Notes under the pieces: model-generated | Seen by the model: only the letters and a program-made list of their open reading frames with translations | Database searches by the model: none | Told to the model about the DNA's origin: nothing | Made by a program: the position numbers and the translations under genes | Shown here: piece by piece, positions 25,460 to 34,106 of the stretch | Position numbering within the stretch: the first letter of the stretch is position 1 | Layout: the number at the start of each line of letters is the position of its first letter | Assembly (NCBI GenBank): GCA_002840555.1 | Contig: PHBJ01000003.1 | Span: 1-64,000 of the forward strand | Direction: 5' to 3' | DNA length: 64,000 bases | DNA from: Deltaproteobacteria bacterium HGW-Deltaproteobacteria-13 | GTDB taxonomy: Bacteria > Desulfobacterota > Syntrophia > Syntrophales > Smithellaceae

Positions 25460-27511
25460 ATGGTAAAATCGATCAAGGCAAAATTTTCAAGGCTGTTATT
25501 TCTGTTTATTTCTTTTGTCTTATTTTGTTGTCTTATCGGATGCGGCAATAGTGGAGACACAGGAACGGGTACCGGAAGTAATACAACAACCCTAACGCCT
25601 TCTCTTACTTTAAGCGTTCCATCCAGTGTTAAGTTCGGAACGCCTGTAACCGCAACCGCGACACTTCGGGATGCCGGCGGCTCGCTAGTTAACGGCGCAG
25701 TCGTAACTTTCTCGGCAACGAGCAGTCTTGTCACGTTTACTCCAATCTCCGCCTCTGCCTTGACAACCACGGGCATTGCCTCTGTCAACTTAAATGCCGC
25801 AGGTCCAGATTCCGCAGGCGCTACGAGCATTGTCGCATCAGCCACATTTTCATCAGGTGGAACCTCTACAACAATAACCAGTGCACCGGTGGGCATAACG
25901 GTTAACGGGGCAATTGTCACCCTGGGCGCGATCACCCTGGGTCAGCCATCCATTTCCGCTTACGGCACCAGCAGCGTAAACGTGCCGGTGCTTATCGATG
26001 GCTTAGCGGCCACGGTGCCCATCTCTGTCACCTTTGCGTCTTCTTGCGTTACCAGCGGTAAGGCAACACTTACAAGCCCGGTTACAAATAACATCGGCAC
26101 AGGCATAGCCACTTCCACCTATAAGGATAATAACTGTAATTCCGGAACAGACGTGATCACGGCATCTGTATCAGGGGGGGCTCATGCCAGCGCGACAATA
26201 ACCGTTATTCCTCCGGCCACAAACAACATACAATTTGTATCCGCAACACCTTCCATCATCGGCACGTCAACGGCGAGTTCTTCATCGTTGCCGACCAGTT
26301 CTCTTGTAAAATTCAGAGTGGTAGACAGCAGTAACAACGGCAAATCGGGAGTCGGTGTCACTTTCAGTGTAATACCCAATAGCTATGCATCGTTAGGGAT
26401 CTCTTTTACCCCTGAATCGGCAACATCCGATGCTGACGGATACGTGACCACGGCTCTTTCTTCCGGAACGATACCCACGCCTGTATGGGTGGTAGCAACC
26501 GTGGATGGAACATCCCTGAAAAGTCAGTCCAACACGTTAACAATTACGACCGGATTGCCAACGCAGGACTTTTTCTCACTGAGCGTCCAGACATACAATA
26601 TTGAAGGTTGGAATTACGACGGAACTAAATCCAATTTAATGATTATCGCTTCTGATCGCCTGGGCAATCCGGTGCCTGACGGAACAGCGATCAACTTTAT
26701 CACCGAAGGCGCACAAATCACCCCGGCTTCCTGCACAACATCAGCGGGAACCTGTTCTGTTATATTCACGAGCGCTGAATCAAGACCGGCAGACGGCAGG
26801 GTAACCCTATTGGCTTATGCCATAGGTGAAAAAAGTTTTGTTGATACAACCATCAACAACAGTTACGATTCGGGAGAAACGTTCTACGACATCGGCGATC
26901 CTTACATTGACGCCAATGAAAATGGTGTATGGGATTCGGGTGAATTTACCATTCCTTCCACGACTTCGGGTTCCTTGCCCTGCCGGACTCAACCCGGCAA
27001 TACGGCTCTGCCATCGAGTTACGGAAGGTTTCCTAATGGTTGGTCCAATTATGTACCCTCAGCACCCAGCAAAGAAAATACCTGCACCGGCACGTGGGGA
27101 CAGAACTATGTGCGGCGCAGCGTTGTCGTGGTTCTTTCAGGATCGAAGGCCTATATATCTCCAAGCACCGTGGATATGGCTTCGACATGCTCGCAAACTT
27201 TTCCCCTGATATTGACGGATGTAAACGGCAATCCCATGCCCGCCGGAACAACAATAGCGGTCAGCAGCAGTAATGTAAATTACATAGCTAACGGAGCCAC
27301 TTCACAATCCGCGGCATCGTCAAGTATCCCCGGCGGTACGCCTGTAATTAATACCAACCATGCCGGAGGTACGATATTTGGTTTAACCGTACAGGCTGAT
27401 TGCTCGGCGGGATTTCCTGTGAGCTATCCGACAGGATCTTTATATCTGGACGTTACGACTCCTAATGGTATTGGCACGACAATTCCAGTGACGGTAATTT
27501 CCACTCCATAA
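25460..27511 (+). CDS. Surface lipoprotein with bacterial Ig-like (Big_1/invasin-type) domains
   Basis: A 683-residue lipoprotein. The signal peptide ends at the lipobox LIGC (Cys ~28), and a short Gly/Thr/Ser linker follows. Ser/Thr/Val-rich Ig-like domains occur at ~45-140, ~150-250, ~255-360, ~370-470 and ~560-680, with Big_1-type phrases such as VTFSATSSLVTFTP and DRLGNPVPDGTAINFITEGA. Between 475 and 495 DIGDPYIDANENGVWDSGE has the spacing of a Ca-binding EF-hand-like loop. Paired Cys in the later domains suggest disulfides. It should be anchored in the outer membrane; function (adhesion or envelope structure) is not determined. AGGAG precedes the ATG and a terminator follows, so it is monocistronic. 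Confidence 0.82.
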   Translation: MVKSIKAKFSRLLFLFISFVLFCCLIGCGNSGDTGTGTGSNTTTLTPSLTLSVPSSVKFGTPVTATATLRDAGGSLVNGAVVTFSATSSLVTFTPISASALTTTGIASVNLNAAGPDSAGATSIVASATFSSGGTSTTITSAPVGITVNGAIVTLGAITLGQPSISAYGTSSVNVPVLIDGLAATVPISVTFASSCVTSGKATLTSPVTNNIGTGIATSTYKDNNCNSGTDVITASVSGGAHASATITVIPPATNNIQFVSATPSIIGTSTASSSSLPTSSLVKFRVVDSSNNGKSGVGVTFSVIPNSYASLGISFTPESATSDADGYVTTALSSGTIPTPVWVVATVDGTSLKSQSNTLTITTGLPTQDFFSLSVQTYNIEGWNYDGTKSNLMIIASDRLGNPVPDGTAINFITEGAQITPASCTTSAGTCSVIFTSAESRPADGRVTLLAYAIGEKSFVDTTINNSYDSGETFYDIGDPYIDANENGVWDSGEFTIPSTTSGSLPCRTQPGNTALPSSYGRFPNGWSNYVPSAPSKENTCTGTWGQNYVRRSVVVVLSGSKAYISPSTVDMASTCSQTFPLILTDVNGNPMPAGTTIAVSSSNVNYIANGATSQSAASSSIPGGTPVINTNHAGGTIFGLTVQADCSAGFPVSYPTGSLYLDVTTPNGIGTTIPVTVISTP

Positions 27512-27543
27512 CTGCAATGGTTGATGAATAAATTTATTTCAGG

Positions 27544-27566
27544 AAGCCGGCGCAAAGCCGGCTTTT
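27544..27566 (+). terminator. Terminator of the Ig-like lipoprotein gene
   Basis: An 8-bp GC-rich stem (27544-27551 with 27557-27564) and 5-base loop are followed by TTTT. It lies 33 bases past the stop codon. Confidence 0.8.
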
Positions 27567-27672
27567 CCTTTTCTTCCCAACCTCTGATTGTGGAACGCGC
27601 CCGCTCCGGATTCAATTCTTCAAGAAATCATCAAAACCAATTCGGCTTCATAAAAATCCGGCAAGAATTAAC

Positions 27673-27702
27673 TTGACAATGTTAATGATTTTTGTTTTAT
27701 TT
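27673..27702 (+). promoter_or_regulatory. Candidate promoter of the TPR gene
   Basis: A perfect -35 TTGACA (27673-27678) is followed after 18 bases by a weak -10 (TTTATT). The position, ~50 bases upstream of the ATG, is right, but the -10 is poor. Confidence 0.4.
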
Positions 27703-27755
27703 TCCACACTTTCCAAGAATATCATAAAATTTAATTTTAAAGAGAGGCAATAATT

Positions 27756-29162
27756 ATGAAGAAATTCTTATTTACTTTATCGCTGATACTTTTATTATTT
27801 GCTCCATCAGTTTTTGCTGAAACTGTTGCCGACATCCCTGCCGGAACGGCGGAAGAATATTACAACCGCGGCAATGCTTTTGAGAAACAAGGCAACCTGA
27901 CCCAGGCCATCTCTGATTATACCAACGCCATCAGAGTATATTCCAAACATGCAAAAGCCTATTACAACCGCGGGAAAGCCAACGCAAAACAGGGCAACCT
28001 CTCTCAGGCCATTGCCGACTATAATAAAGCGATCGAGATCAATCCTAAATATACAGAAGCTTATTATAACCTTGGAAATGCCTATGAAAAACAGAATAAC
28101 CTCGCGCAAGCCATAGCCAGCTACAACAAAGCCATTGAGAATAACCCCAAATATGCGGCAGCCTATTGCAACCGCGGAAATGCTTATCAAGCTTTGGGCA
28201 ATCTTCAGCAAGCCGTCGCTGATTATAATAAGGCGATAGAAATAAAACCCGACTTCGCAGGAGCCTACTCCAATAGAGGAAATGCCTACCAGACCCAGGG
28301 CAATCTTGGGCAGGCTATTGCCGATTACAATAAAGCCATAACCCTGAAACCTGACTTCGCGGGATTCTATGCCAACAGAGGGAATATCTATCAGACGCAA
28401 GGCAATCTTGGGCAAGCAATCGCCGATTACAATAAAGCCATAGAAAAAAATCCTAATGACAGTTCATCTATTTACAACAGGGGCCTCGCTTATTACGGCA
28501 TAGAACAATACGGAAATTCTTTGGCGGATTACTCAAAAGCCATCAAACAAAATCCCAGTAAGGAAGCTTATGACGATTTTATCAAATATTTCCCCGCGAA
28601 GAAAAACTCCGACACGGGAAATGTCAGAAACGCAATCGTTCTGGCCTTCGAAGAAAAAATAGGCAGGAAAACACCTGTTGCCGTCGCGGCTCCCGCTGCG
28701 CCATCTGTTGATGTTGCAGCCCCTGTTGCCGCGCCTGTTGCCGCAACTGTTGCCGCCCCTGCCGCCGCCGCTGTCAGCATTACGAATTTAGCCCGGGCGG
28801 ACGCTAAACAAAACGAGACAAAATCATCCCCGAAAGAGGAAGTGCGGAATCTGGTAACAAAATGGCTGACCAGCTGGCGATCAGGCGATATGAAAACTTA
28901 TCGCAATTGTTATGATGAATCAGAATTCCAGTCAAAAGGAATGAACCTGGACGCTTGGATATCCTATAAAGCCAATGTGCGCAAGAACAGTAAAAATATA
29001 CAAATCAAAATTGACAATCTGCAAATTTCAGCGGATGAAAGTATTGCCAAGGCAGTATTTACTCAGGAGTACAAATCTTCCATGTTACAGGATAAAGGCA
29101 AAAAAACACTGGAGCTGAGAAAAATAGGCGGCGAATGGAAAATATATAAAGAATATATGTAG
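27756..29162 (+). CDS. Exported TPR protein with C-terminal NTF2-like domain
   Basis: A 468-residue protein with a cleavable signal peptide (~1-21, ending VFA). About seven TPR units (~30-270) share the repeat core YYNRGNAxxxQGNLxQAIADYNKAI, and the middle units are almost identical at the DNA level. A Val/Ala/Pro-rich linker (~305-345) leads to a ~105-residue NTF2-like domain that is about two-thirds identical to the C-terminal domain of the L,D-transpeptidase at 13236. It should act in the periplasm as a protein-protein scaffold. The shared domain suggests that both proteins bind the same partner or site. The gene is flanked by terminators on both sides and so is a single unit. Confidence 0.85.
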   Translation: MKKFLFTLSLILLLFAPSVFAETVADIPAGTAEEYYNRGNAFEKQGNLTQAISDYTNAIRVYSKHAKAYYNRGKANAKQGNLSQAIADYNKAIEINPKYTEAYYNLGNAYEKQNNLAQAIASYNKAIENNPKYAAAYCNRGNAYQALGNLQQAVADYNKAIEIKPDFAGAYSNRGNAYQTQGNLGQAIADYNKAITLKPDFAGFYANRGNIYQTQGNLGQAIADYNKAIEKNPNDSSSIYNRGLAYYGIEQYGNSLADYSKAIKQNPSKEAYDDFIKYFPAKKNSDTGNVRNAIVLAFEEKIGRKTPVAVAAPAAPSVDVAAPVAAPVAATVAAPAAAAVSITNLARADAKQNETKSSPKEEVRNLVTKWLTSWRSGDMKTYRNCYDESEFQSKGMNLDAWISYKANVRKNSKNIQIKIDNLQISADESIAKAVFTQEYKSSMLQDKGKKTLELRKIGGEWKIYKEYM

Positions 29163-29194
29163 CCGTAAGCGTTACAGACAAGATTGTTTTTCTT

Positions 29195-29228
29195 AAGGGC
29201 AATTGCTTCCATAAGCAATTGCCCTTTT
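29195..29228 (+). terminator. Terminator of the TPR gene
   Basis: A perfect 14-bp stem (29195-29208 with 29213-29226) with a 4-base loop is preceded and followed by short T runs. It lies 33 bases past the stop codon. Confidence 0.85.
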
Positions 29229-29325
29229 CATTGATGGATTGAAATACCGGCGTCATTTCATAAATCTTGATTTTTGCCGCAATGCGGTTTATGAAATGGC
29301 AAACAAATTTTGCAGGATTTCAGAG

Positions 29326-29940
29326 ATGAAAATAAACAAAGAAAAAATAGATAACGTCAAAGGGTTTTTAGATGAGCGTGAAGCGTATCGCCTTTACGAG
29401 CTGGCTTTGGAAGCCGGCAAAAACGGCCCCTGCCTGGAAATCGGCAGTTACTGCGGCAAGTCATCCGTTTATCTTGGCATGGCCTGTAAAGAAAGTTCCA
29501 CAGTTCTTTTTTCCATTGATCATCACGGCGGTTCAGAAGAACAGCAGCCCGGAGAAGAATACTTTGATCCCGATTTGCTGGATAAGGAAATGGGAAAAGT
29601 AGACACCTTGAAACATTTCCGCAAAACAATAACTGCTTTTGATCTGGACGACGTCGTCATTCCCGTCATCGGGCGTTCGGCAACAATCGGTTTAATATGG
29701 AAAACGCCCCTCAGCCTGATTTTCATTGACGGAAGTCACGCTTATGAATCCGTGTTGAGCGACTATAATCTCTGGGCAAATAATCTGATCCCCGGCGGCT
29801 ATCTTTTATTCCACGATATCTTTTCCGATCCGGCCAAAGGCGGACAGGCGCCCTATCTTGTTTACCGGAAAGCGGTTGCTTCCGGACTTTATAAAGAAAT
29901 GCCCATGTGCGAATCACTGGGTATATTGATCCGCAAGTAA
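29326..29940 (+). CDS. Class I SAM-dependent methyltransferase (Methyltransf_24-like)
   Basis: About 204 residues from ATG 29326, chosen because AGGA lies 8 bases upstream; the frame can be extended to a TTG at 29239, but that stretch overlaps the preceding terminator region. The SAM-binding motif I is CLEIGSYCGKSSVYLG, with the acidic SIDHHGG after strand 2 and LIFIDGSHAYESVLSDYNLW as the motif IV region. This subgroup often methylates sugars or small molecules in surface-glycan loci. It faces the minus-strand glycan cluster tail to tail. The target is unknown. Confidence 0.8.
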   Translation: MKINKEKIDNVKGFLDEREAYRLYELALEAGKNGPCLEIGSYCGKSSVYLGMACKESSTVLFSIDHHGGSEEQQPGEEYFDPDLLDKEMGKVDTLKHFRKTITAFDLDDVVIPVIGRSATIGLIWKTPLSLIFIDGSHAYESVLSDYNLWANNLIPGGYLLFHDIFSDPAKGGQAPYLVYRKAVASGLYKEMPMCESLGILIRK

Positions 29941-29961
29941 AATAATTTTAAACTGGTATCA

Positions 29962-31533
29962 TCAAGCCCAGGACCACTGACATCCCTTTTCGGTGATATC
30001 GGCGTTAAGATAACCGCGGCCCGCAAAATCAGTGATCGTATTGATAACCACTTTAGAATCCGCATTGGTGCAGCTTATTATTTTCCGGCAAAGTTCCTGC
30101 AAAGCGCTGTCTTTCGTTCCCTGAAATGAAGCAGGTTCAATCAATCCGCATTTTTCGATCAGGTCGTCTTTTAAGATCTGATAAGTTAAATTCATGCGCC
30201 AGTGACCTTCAATATGCATGGTATCTTCTGTTGAACCTGTGCCATCCTGGTATCTTTTGAACATTTTATCCCAGTCGTCCTGCATTTCCTTATCATAACG
30301 AGCGCCGAATTCCCGCATTTCCTGCGGCAGCAACGATGACGTCTTGACAATAGCATCATTGGCATCATAAAGGGTCCAATTGTCCGTCAAGATTTCCAGA
30401 TCATAATCCTTGATTTTTTCCCATACGGTCGTGCCGGGAAACGGCGCCAGAAAATGGTATCCGTAAATAGCTTTTGTGCTTTTGGCAAATCTGTCCGATT
30501 CCTCCAGGGTCTCTTTTGTTTCTCCCGGCAAACCGATAATAAAAGACTCATGAGCGATCATGCCCGCCTGCTGACACATTTTGACCGCCGCCTCGACCTG
30601 TTCCAGGTTGATTCCCTTTTTTATTCGTTTGAGCATCTCCGGATTGCCCGTTTCCACCCCGAAACTGACGCTGTCGCATCCGGCTTGGGCCATGAGATCA
30701 AATATCTCCTGATTGACAGTATCCACGCGGGCAAAGGCGCTCCATGGGAACTTTAAAGAACGTTCCTTGATTCCTTTACATATTTCGCGAACGCGTTCTT
30801 TATCGGCGGTAAAGAGATCATCGGCAATATTTATGCGCTCAAAACCGTAACCGATAATCTCTTCAATTTCGTCCAGAACCAGATTGGATTTTCTCTTACG
30901 TACCTTGGAACCGACCATTTTGCGCCCTAAACAAAAAATGCAGGAATAGGGACACCCCCTGCCGGTAATGATGCTCACCGGAAATCCCAACGCGCGGTAA
31001 CGTGAAATAGGCAGTAAGTACCGCGCCGGCGAATGAATTCTGTCGATATCGGTAATAAAATCTCTTTTGCCGGTGACAACAATTTCATCACCGACCCGGA
31101 AAGCGATTCCGCGGATATCGCGCCATTTGCTCTTCTGCTTTAATACAGGAGTCAGTTCGGCAATGGTATCTTCCCCTTCTCCGATAGCAATCAAATCTAT
31201 TTCCGGATACTGCTTTAAAGTCTCTATTGCCGTAAAGGAAACATGAGGCCCGCCCATCATCGTGACTATTTCCGGATCGTAATCTTTCACATCGCGCAAA
31301 ATCTTTTGCGCTTCATAGAAATTCATCGTGACGGATGTGGCGCCAACCGCATCCGGCCGAAAAGACTCCAATTGTTTTTGCAAATTTTCCTTTGTGTAGG
31401 CGGATACAATATAATCGAATATTTTTACTTCAGCGCCCGCGGCCTGAAAGGCCGAGGCAACATAAGTTACGCCCAGCGGCGGAGAAGGAATTTCCTCCAA
31501 GGGATAGGGCGGGGCAATGATAGCAATACGCAT
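29962..31533 (-). CDS. B12-binding radical SAM protein
   Basis: A 523-residue class B radical SAM enzyme. The N-terminal cobalamin-binding domain (~1-140) starts MRIAIIAPPYPLEEIPSPPL and contains TMMGGPHVSF and IDLIAIGEGED. The radical SAM core (~185-400) has the cluster motif GCPYSCIFC (CxxxCxxC), FVETG-type SFGVETGNPEM and IIGLPGETKETLEE. The C-terminal ~120 residues are unassigned. Such enzymes methylate or rearrange unactivated carbons in lipids, sugars or cofactors, and some family members occur in glycan and hopanoid loci. It is the last gene of the cluster, 3 bases after the acyltransferase gene. Substrate unknown. Confidence 0.85.
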   Translation of the reverse strand: MRIAIIAPPYPLEEIPSPPLGVTYVASAFQAAGAEVKIFDYIVSAYTKENLQKQLESFRPDAVGATSVTMNFYEAQKILRDVKDYDPEIVTMMGGPHVSFTAIETLKQYPEIDLIAIGEGEDTIAELTPVLKQKSKWRDIRGIAFRVGDEIVVTGKRDFITDIDRIHSPARYLLPISRYRALGFPVSIITGRGCPYSCIFCLGRKMVGSKVRKRKSNLVLDEIEEIIGYGFERINIADDLFTADKERVREICKGIKERSLKFPWSAFARVDTVNQEIFDLMAQAGCDSVSFGVETGNPEMLKRIKKGINLEQVEAAVKMCQQAGMIAHESFIIGLPGETKETLEESDRFAKSTKAIYGYHFLAPFPGTTVWEKIKDYDLEILTDNWTLYDANDAIVKTSSLLPQEMREFGARYDKEMQDDWDKMFKRYQDGTGSTEDTMHIEGHWRMNLTYQILKDDLIEKCGLIEPASFQGTKDSALQELCRKIISCTNADSKVVINTITDFAGRGYLNADITEKGCQWSWA

Positions 31534-31536
31534 TTA

Positions 31537-32259
31537 TCAATCTCCTTTGCGGGGGAAAAGCAATGATCTGAACCAGCCGGTCAGTGTGTTGCCTTTCATA
31601 ATGGCGCGATCAATAACTTCAAAATCCGCGGCCAGTTTTGCGGGATCGGAAAGCCACTGTGTTCTGGTTTTCATGGGTTTAGCCGGATCAAGATATTTTA
31701 TAACAGTTGCCGGATTGCCGGCGGCAATGGCATTGGCCGGAATATCCTTTACAACGATCGAACCTGCGCCGATAATGGCGTTATCTCCGATCGTCACTCC
31801 CTTGCAGACAATAGAGCTGTCCCCAATCCATACATTATTGCCGATCGTAACGGCTTTTGTGTTGCCGACAGGCAAACTGCGATCGTACAAATCATGCCAG
31901 TCGGCATCGCTGATGCTGACATTTTGAGCCGTCATGCAGCCCTCGCCGAGAGTGACTGAAGTGGCGGACATTATTCTTGTGCCCGGACAAATCAGGCAGC
32001 AACGGCCTATTTCAATTTTTCCCGAACCCAGCCAGACAGGCCAGACGGTAAACCTTACTTTTCTATCAGGGGTGCCGATAACGGTTGAGCAATCTCCTAA
32101 AAAAACCGGCCCGCCGAATATTTCCACGTGCCAGGGCTTCATAAAAACCAGTCCCCGTCCGAAATATTCGAATTGAGGCGCCAGAAAATATCGCGCATAC
32201 CACCTCTGGAATTTATTATAAAAGCGCTTAACGTAATATGGACGATAATCCTTTCTCAA
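31537..32259 (-). CDS. Left-handed beta-helix acyltransferase (hexapeptide repeat)
   Basis: A 240-residue protein whose middle (~60-185) consists of hexapeptide turns (TIGNNVWIGDSSIVCKGVTI, IGDNAIIGAGSIVVKDIP, AIAAGNPATVIKYL), the signature of maltose/galactoside-type O-acetyltransferases. The end AGNPA is the conserved last turn, and a His in ISDADWHDLYDR may be the catalytic base. The start is TTG at 32259. It probably acetylates a sugar in a surface glycan made by the adjacent enzymes. Confidence 0.82.
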   Translation of the reverse strand: MRKDYRPYYVKRFYNKFQRWYARYFLAPQFEYFGRGLVFMKPWHVEIFGGPVFLGDCSTVIGTPDRKVRFTVWPVWLGSGKIEIGRCCLICPGTRIMSATSVTLGEGCMTAQNVSISDADWHDLYDRSLPVGNTKAVTIGNNVWIGDSSIVCKGVTIGDNAIIGAGSIVVKDIPANAIAAGNPATVIKYLDPAKPMKTRTQWLSDPAKLAADFEVIDRAIMKGNTLTGWFRSLLFPRKGD

Positions 32260-32364
32260 TGCCTTGCCTTTTTATAAAGTGGATTTTTTTAAAGCCGAGT
32301 CAACTTTTGCTGCAGATATTGATCGTGAGCGCAACCCGAAAACACCGCCACATCGGAGGGATCT

Positions 32365-33399
32365 TCACTTGTTTAATGAAGCCCAAAACTTATGATTAAA
32401 GAGTTTCCCCGCCGGAGTTATTTCATTCAAAGCGTCGCAGGCCAGCATGACCGCCGCCGCCGTCCATCCTGTTTTTTCTTCCGGCCAGATAACGCCGTCG
32501 GGAAATGTTACGCCCATCCAGAAAGAGCCGTCGGAAAATCTTTTATCGTTTAACCAGCTGAATATCGCTTTAGCCCGGGGAATATCTTCAATGGCCGTTA
32601 AGCTTAAAATAAATTCCGCCGTCTCCGCCATGGTCACCCACGGCCGGTCGCTGACGCAGCGCACTCCCCAATCGGGTACGACAAATTTTTCCCATAAATG
32701 GGTTATCCGCTTTCTAGCATCTTCACCGGTTATGGCCCCGCACAAAACAGGATAATACCAATCCATCGAATATCGCGATTTAATCATATTAAAAAGATCC
32801 GGTCTGGTTCTTATGGCCACACCGAGGGCATCCATGGCCTTCCGCCAGCTCGGCCGTTTCTTGCCCAGCAGCCCGGCGATCGCCAAAGCGCATTTAATGC
32901 TCATGTAGACAGAACTGGAACCTGTCAGCAAAGTCATTTTATCGATTGCGCCGTTTTTATTTCTTGCCCAGTAAATCCCCCCTTCGGGCGCCTGCAAGTC
33001 GATTGCGTATTGAATGCCCGAAGAAATTGTAGGCCACATCGTTTTTAAAAATTTCATATCACCGGTAATCAGATAATAATGGAACGCGCCCACCGCGACA
33101 TAGGAAGAAAAGTTAGATTCTTTGCAGGAATTAATAATCTTTCCATCCTGAATTTCCGACCACCAGCTTCCGTCTTCCAGCTGAGAATTTGCCAGCCATT
33201 CATAAGCGTTTCTCGCTTCGGCATAAAAGCCGCCGACACTTAGGCCCATGGCGCTTTCAACATGATCCCACGGATCGGTCTTCCCACCCGCCGACCAGGG
33301 AATTTCGCCGTTTTCTTTTTGAATTGAAGCAATGAAAGCCGCAATTTTTTCCATGGAAATCGGATTTAACTTTTCGCTTATGGAAAGTTTCAGTTCCAT
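32365..33399 (-). CDS. Alpha/alpha-toroid (prenyltransferase/glucosidase-like) protein of a glycan cluster
   Basis: A 344-residue soluble protein with repeated helical hairpins and Trp/Asp/Gly-rich turns (PWSAGGKTDPWDHVESAMGL, EDGSWWSEIQDG, DGSFWMGVTFPDGVIWPE). This is the pattern of the six-hairpin/alpha-alpha toroid superfamily, often labelled prenyltransferase-like in polysaccharide loci. No unique catalytic motif can be named. It overlaps no neighbour: 5 bases separate it from the methyltransferase upstream and 105 bases from the acyltransferase downstream. A role in trimming or modifying a glycan is plausible but not shown. Confidence 0.65.
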   Translation of the reverse strand: MELKLSISEKLNPISMEKIAAFIASIQKENGEIPWSAGGKTDPWDHVESAMGLSVGGFYAEARNAYEWLANSQLEDGSWWSEIQDGKIINSCKESNFSSYVAVGAFHYYLITGDMKFLKTMWPTISSGIQYAIDLQAPEGGIYWARNKNGAIDKMTLLTGSSSVYMSIKCALAIAGLLGKKRPSWRKAMDALGVAIRTRPDLFNMIKSRYSMDWYYPVLCGAITGEDARKRITHLWEKFVVPDWGVRCVSDRPWVTMAETAEFILSLTAIEDIPRAKAIFSWLNDKRFSDGSFWMGVTFPDGVIWPEEKTGWTAAAVMLACDALNEITPAGKLFNHKFWASLNK

Positions 33400-33404
33400 T
33401 AAAA

Positions 33405-34106
33405 TTATCCTTTTTTAAGATAATAGACAATGCTTTTGCCCATTATCGGATTTAAAAATTCTTCCAGCATCCGCACGAAGCGCGGTTTTTTCATAATATC
33501 CCATTCCAGAAACTTTTTGTAATACTGAACCAGAAGGTTTTCTTCATTTTTCAGCCCAACCAGACACTTAAGCCACCAGTAAGGCGAATGAAGCGCGTGC
33601 TTGTAATTAATCTTCCAGCACTTAAACCCCTGCCCTGTTAACATTTCCCGGAGTTGTTTCTTTTTGTAAATGCGTATATGACCGCCCTCTTCATTATAAT
33701 ACTCCCGTGAAATAAACCAGCAAATTCTCTCCGCAAAAAAACGGGGCACGCTGACCACAAGAGTTCCCTGAGGTTTCAATATCCGGTCCAGTTCCTTGAG
33801 CGCTTGCTCATGCCGGGGAATATGCTCAAAAACTTCCGAACAAATTATGCAATCAAAGGCGGCATCAGCAAAAGGCAGCCGGGTGATATCGGCACTGGAA
33901 AGCAGATAATCTTTCGATTGCGAGTCGGGCATTGTTTCCAAAGATTTATACGATTCGCTAAGCGCCGCGGCGCTTTTATCGATGCCGAAAATTTTCAATC
34001 CAGGCACTCTGGCCAGCTGACGCAAGTGCCTGCCCAGCCCGCAGCCGGCATCGAGAACAACGTCATTTGGCTTTAAATTCAACTCATGCAGGTCTACGGT
34101 AACCAT
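33405..34106 (-). CDS. Class I SAM-dependent methyltransferase
   Basis: About 233 residues from ATG 34106. This start is supported by AGAGG 6 bases upstream and overlaps the glycosyltransferase gene by 23 bases; the frame extends to 34172, but that start would overlap by 89. Motif I is VVLDAGCGLGRHLRQLA, motif II region FGIDKSAAALSESY, and CIICSEVFEHIPRHEQALKE is the post-motif typical of UbiE/type 11 methyltransferases. The C-terminal part has a hydrophobic WWLKCLVGL segment that may touch the membrane. It probably methylates a lipid-linked or glycan intermediate. Confidence 0.83.
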   Translation of the reverse strand: MVTVDLHELNLKPNDVVLDAGCGLGRHLRQLARVPGLKIFGIDKSAAALSESYKSLETMPDSQSKDYLLSSADITRLPFADAAFDCIICSEVFEHIPRHEQALKELDRILKPQGTLVVSVPRFFAERICWFISREYYNEEGGHIRIYKKKQLREMLTGQGFKCWKINYKHALHSPYWWLKCLVGLKNEENLLVQYYKKFLEWDIMKKPRFVRMLEEFLNPIMGKSIVYYLKKG

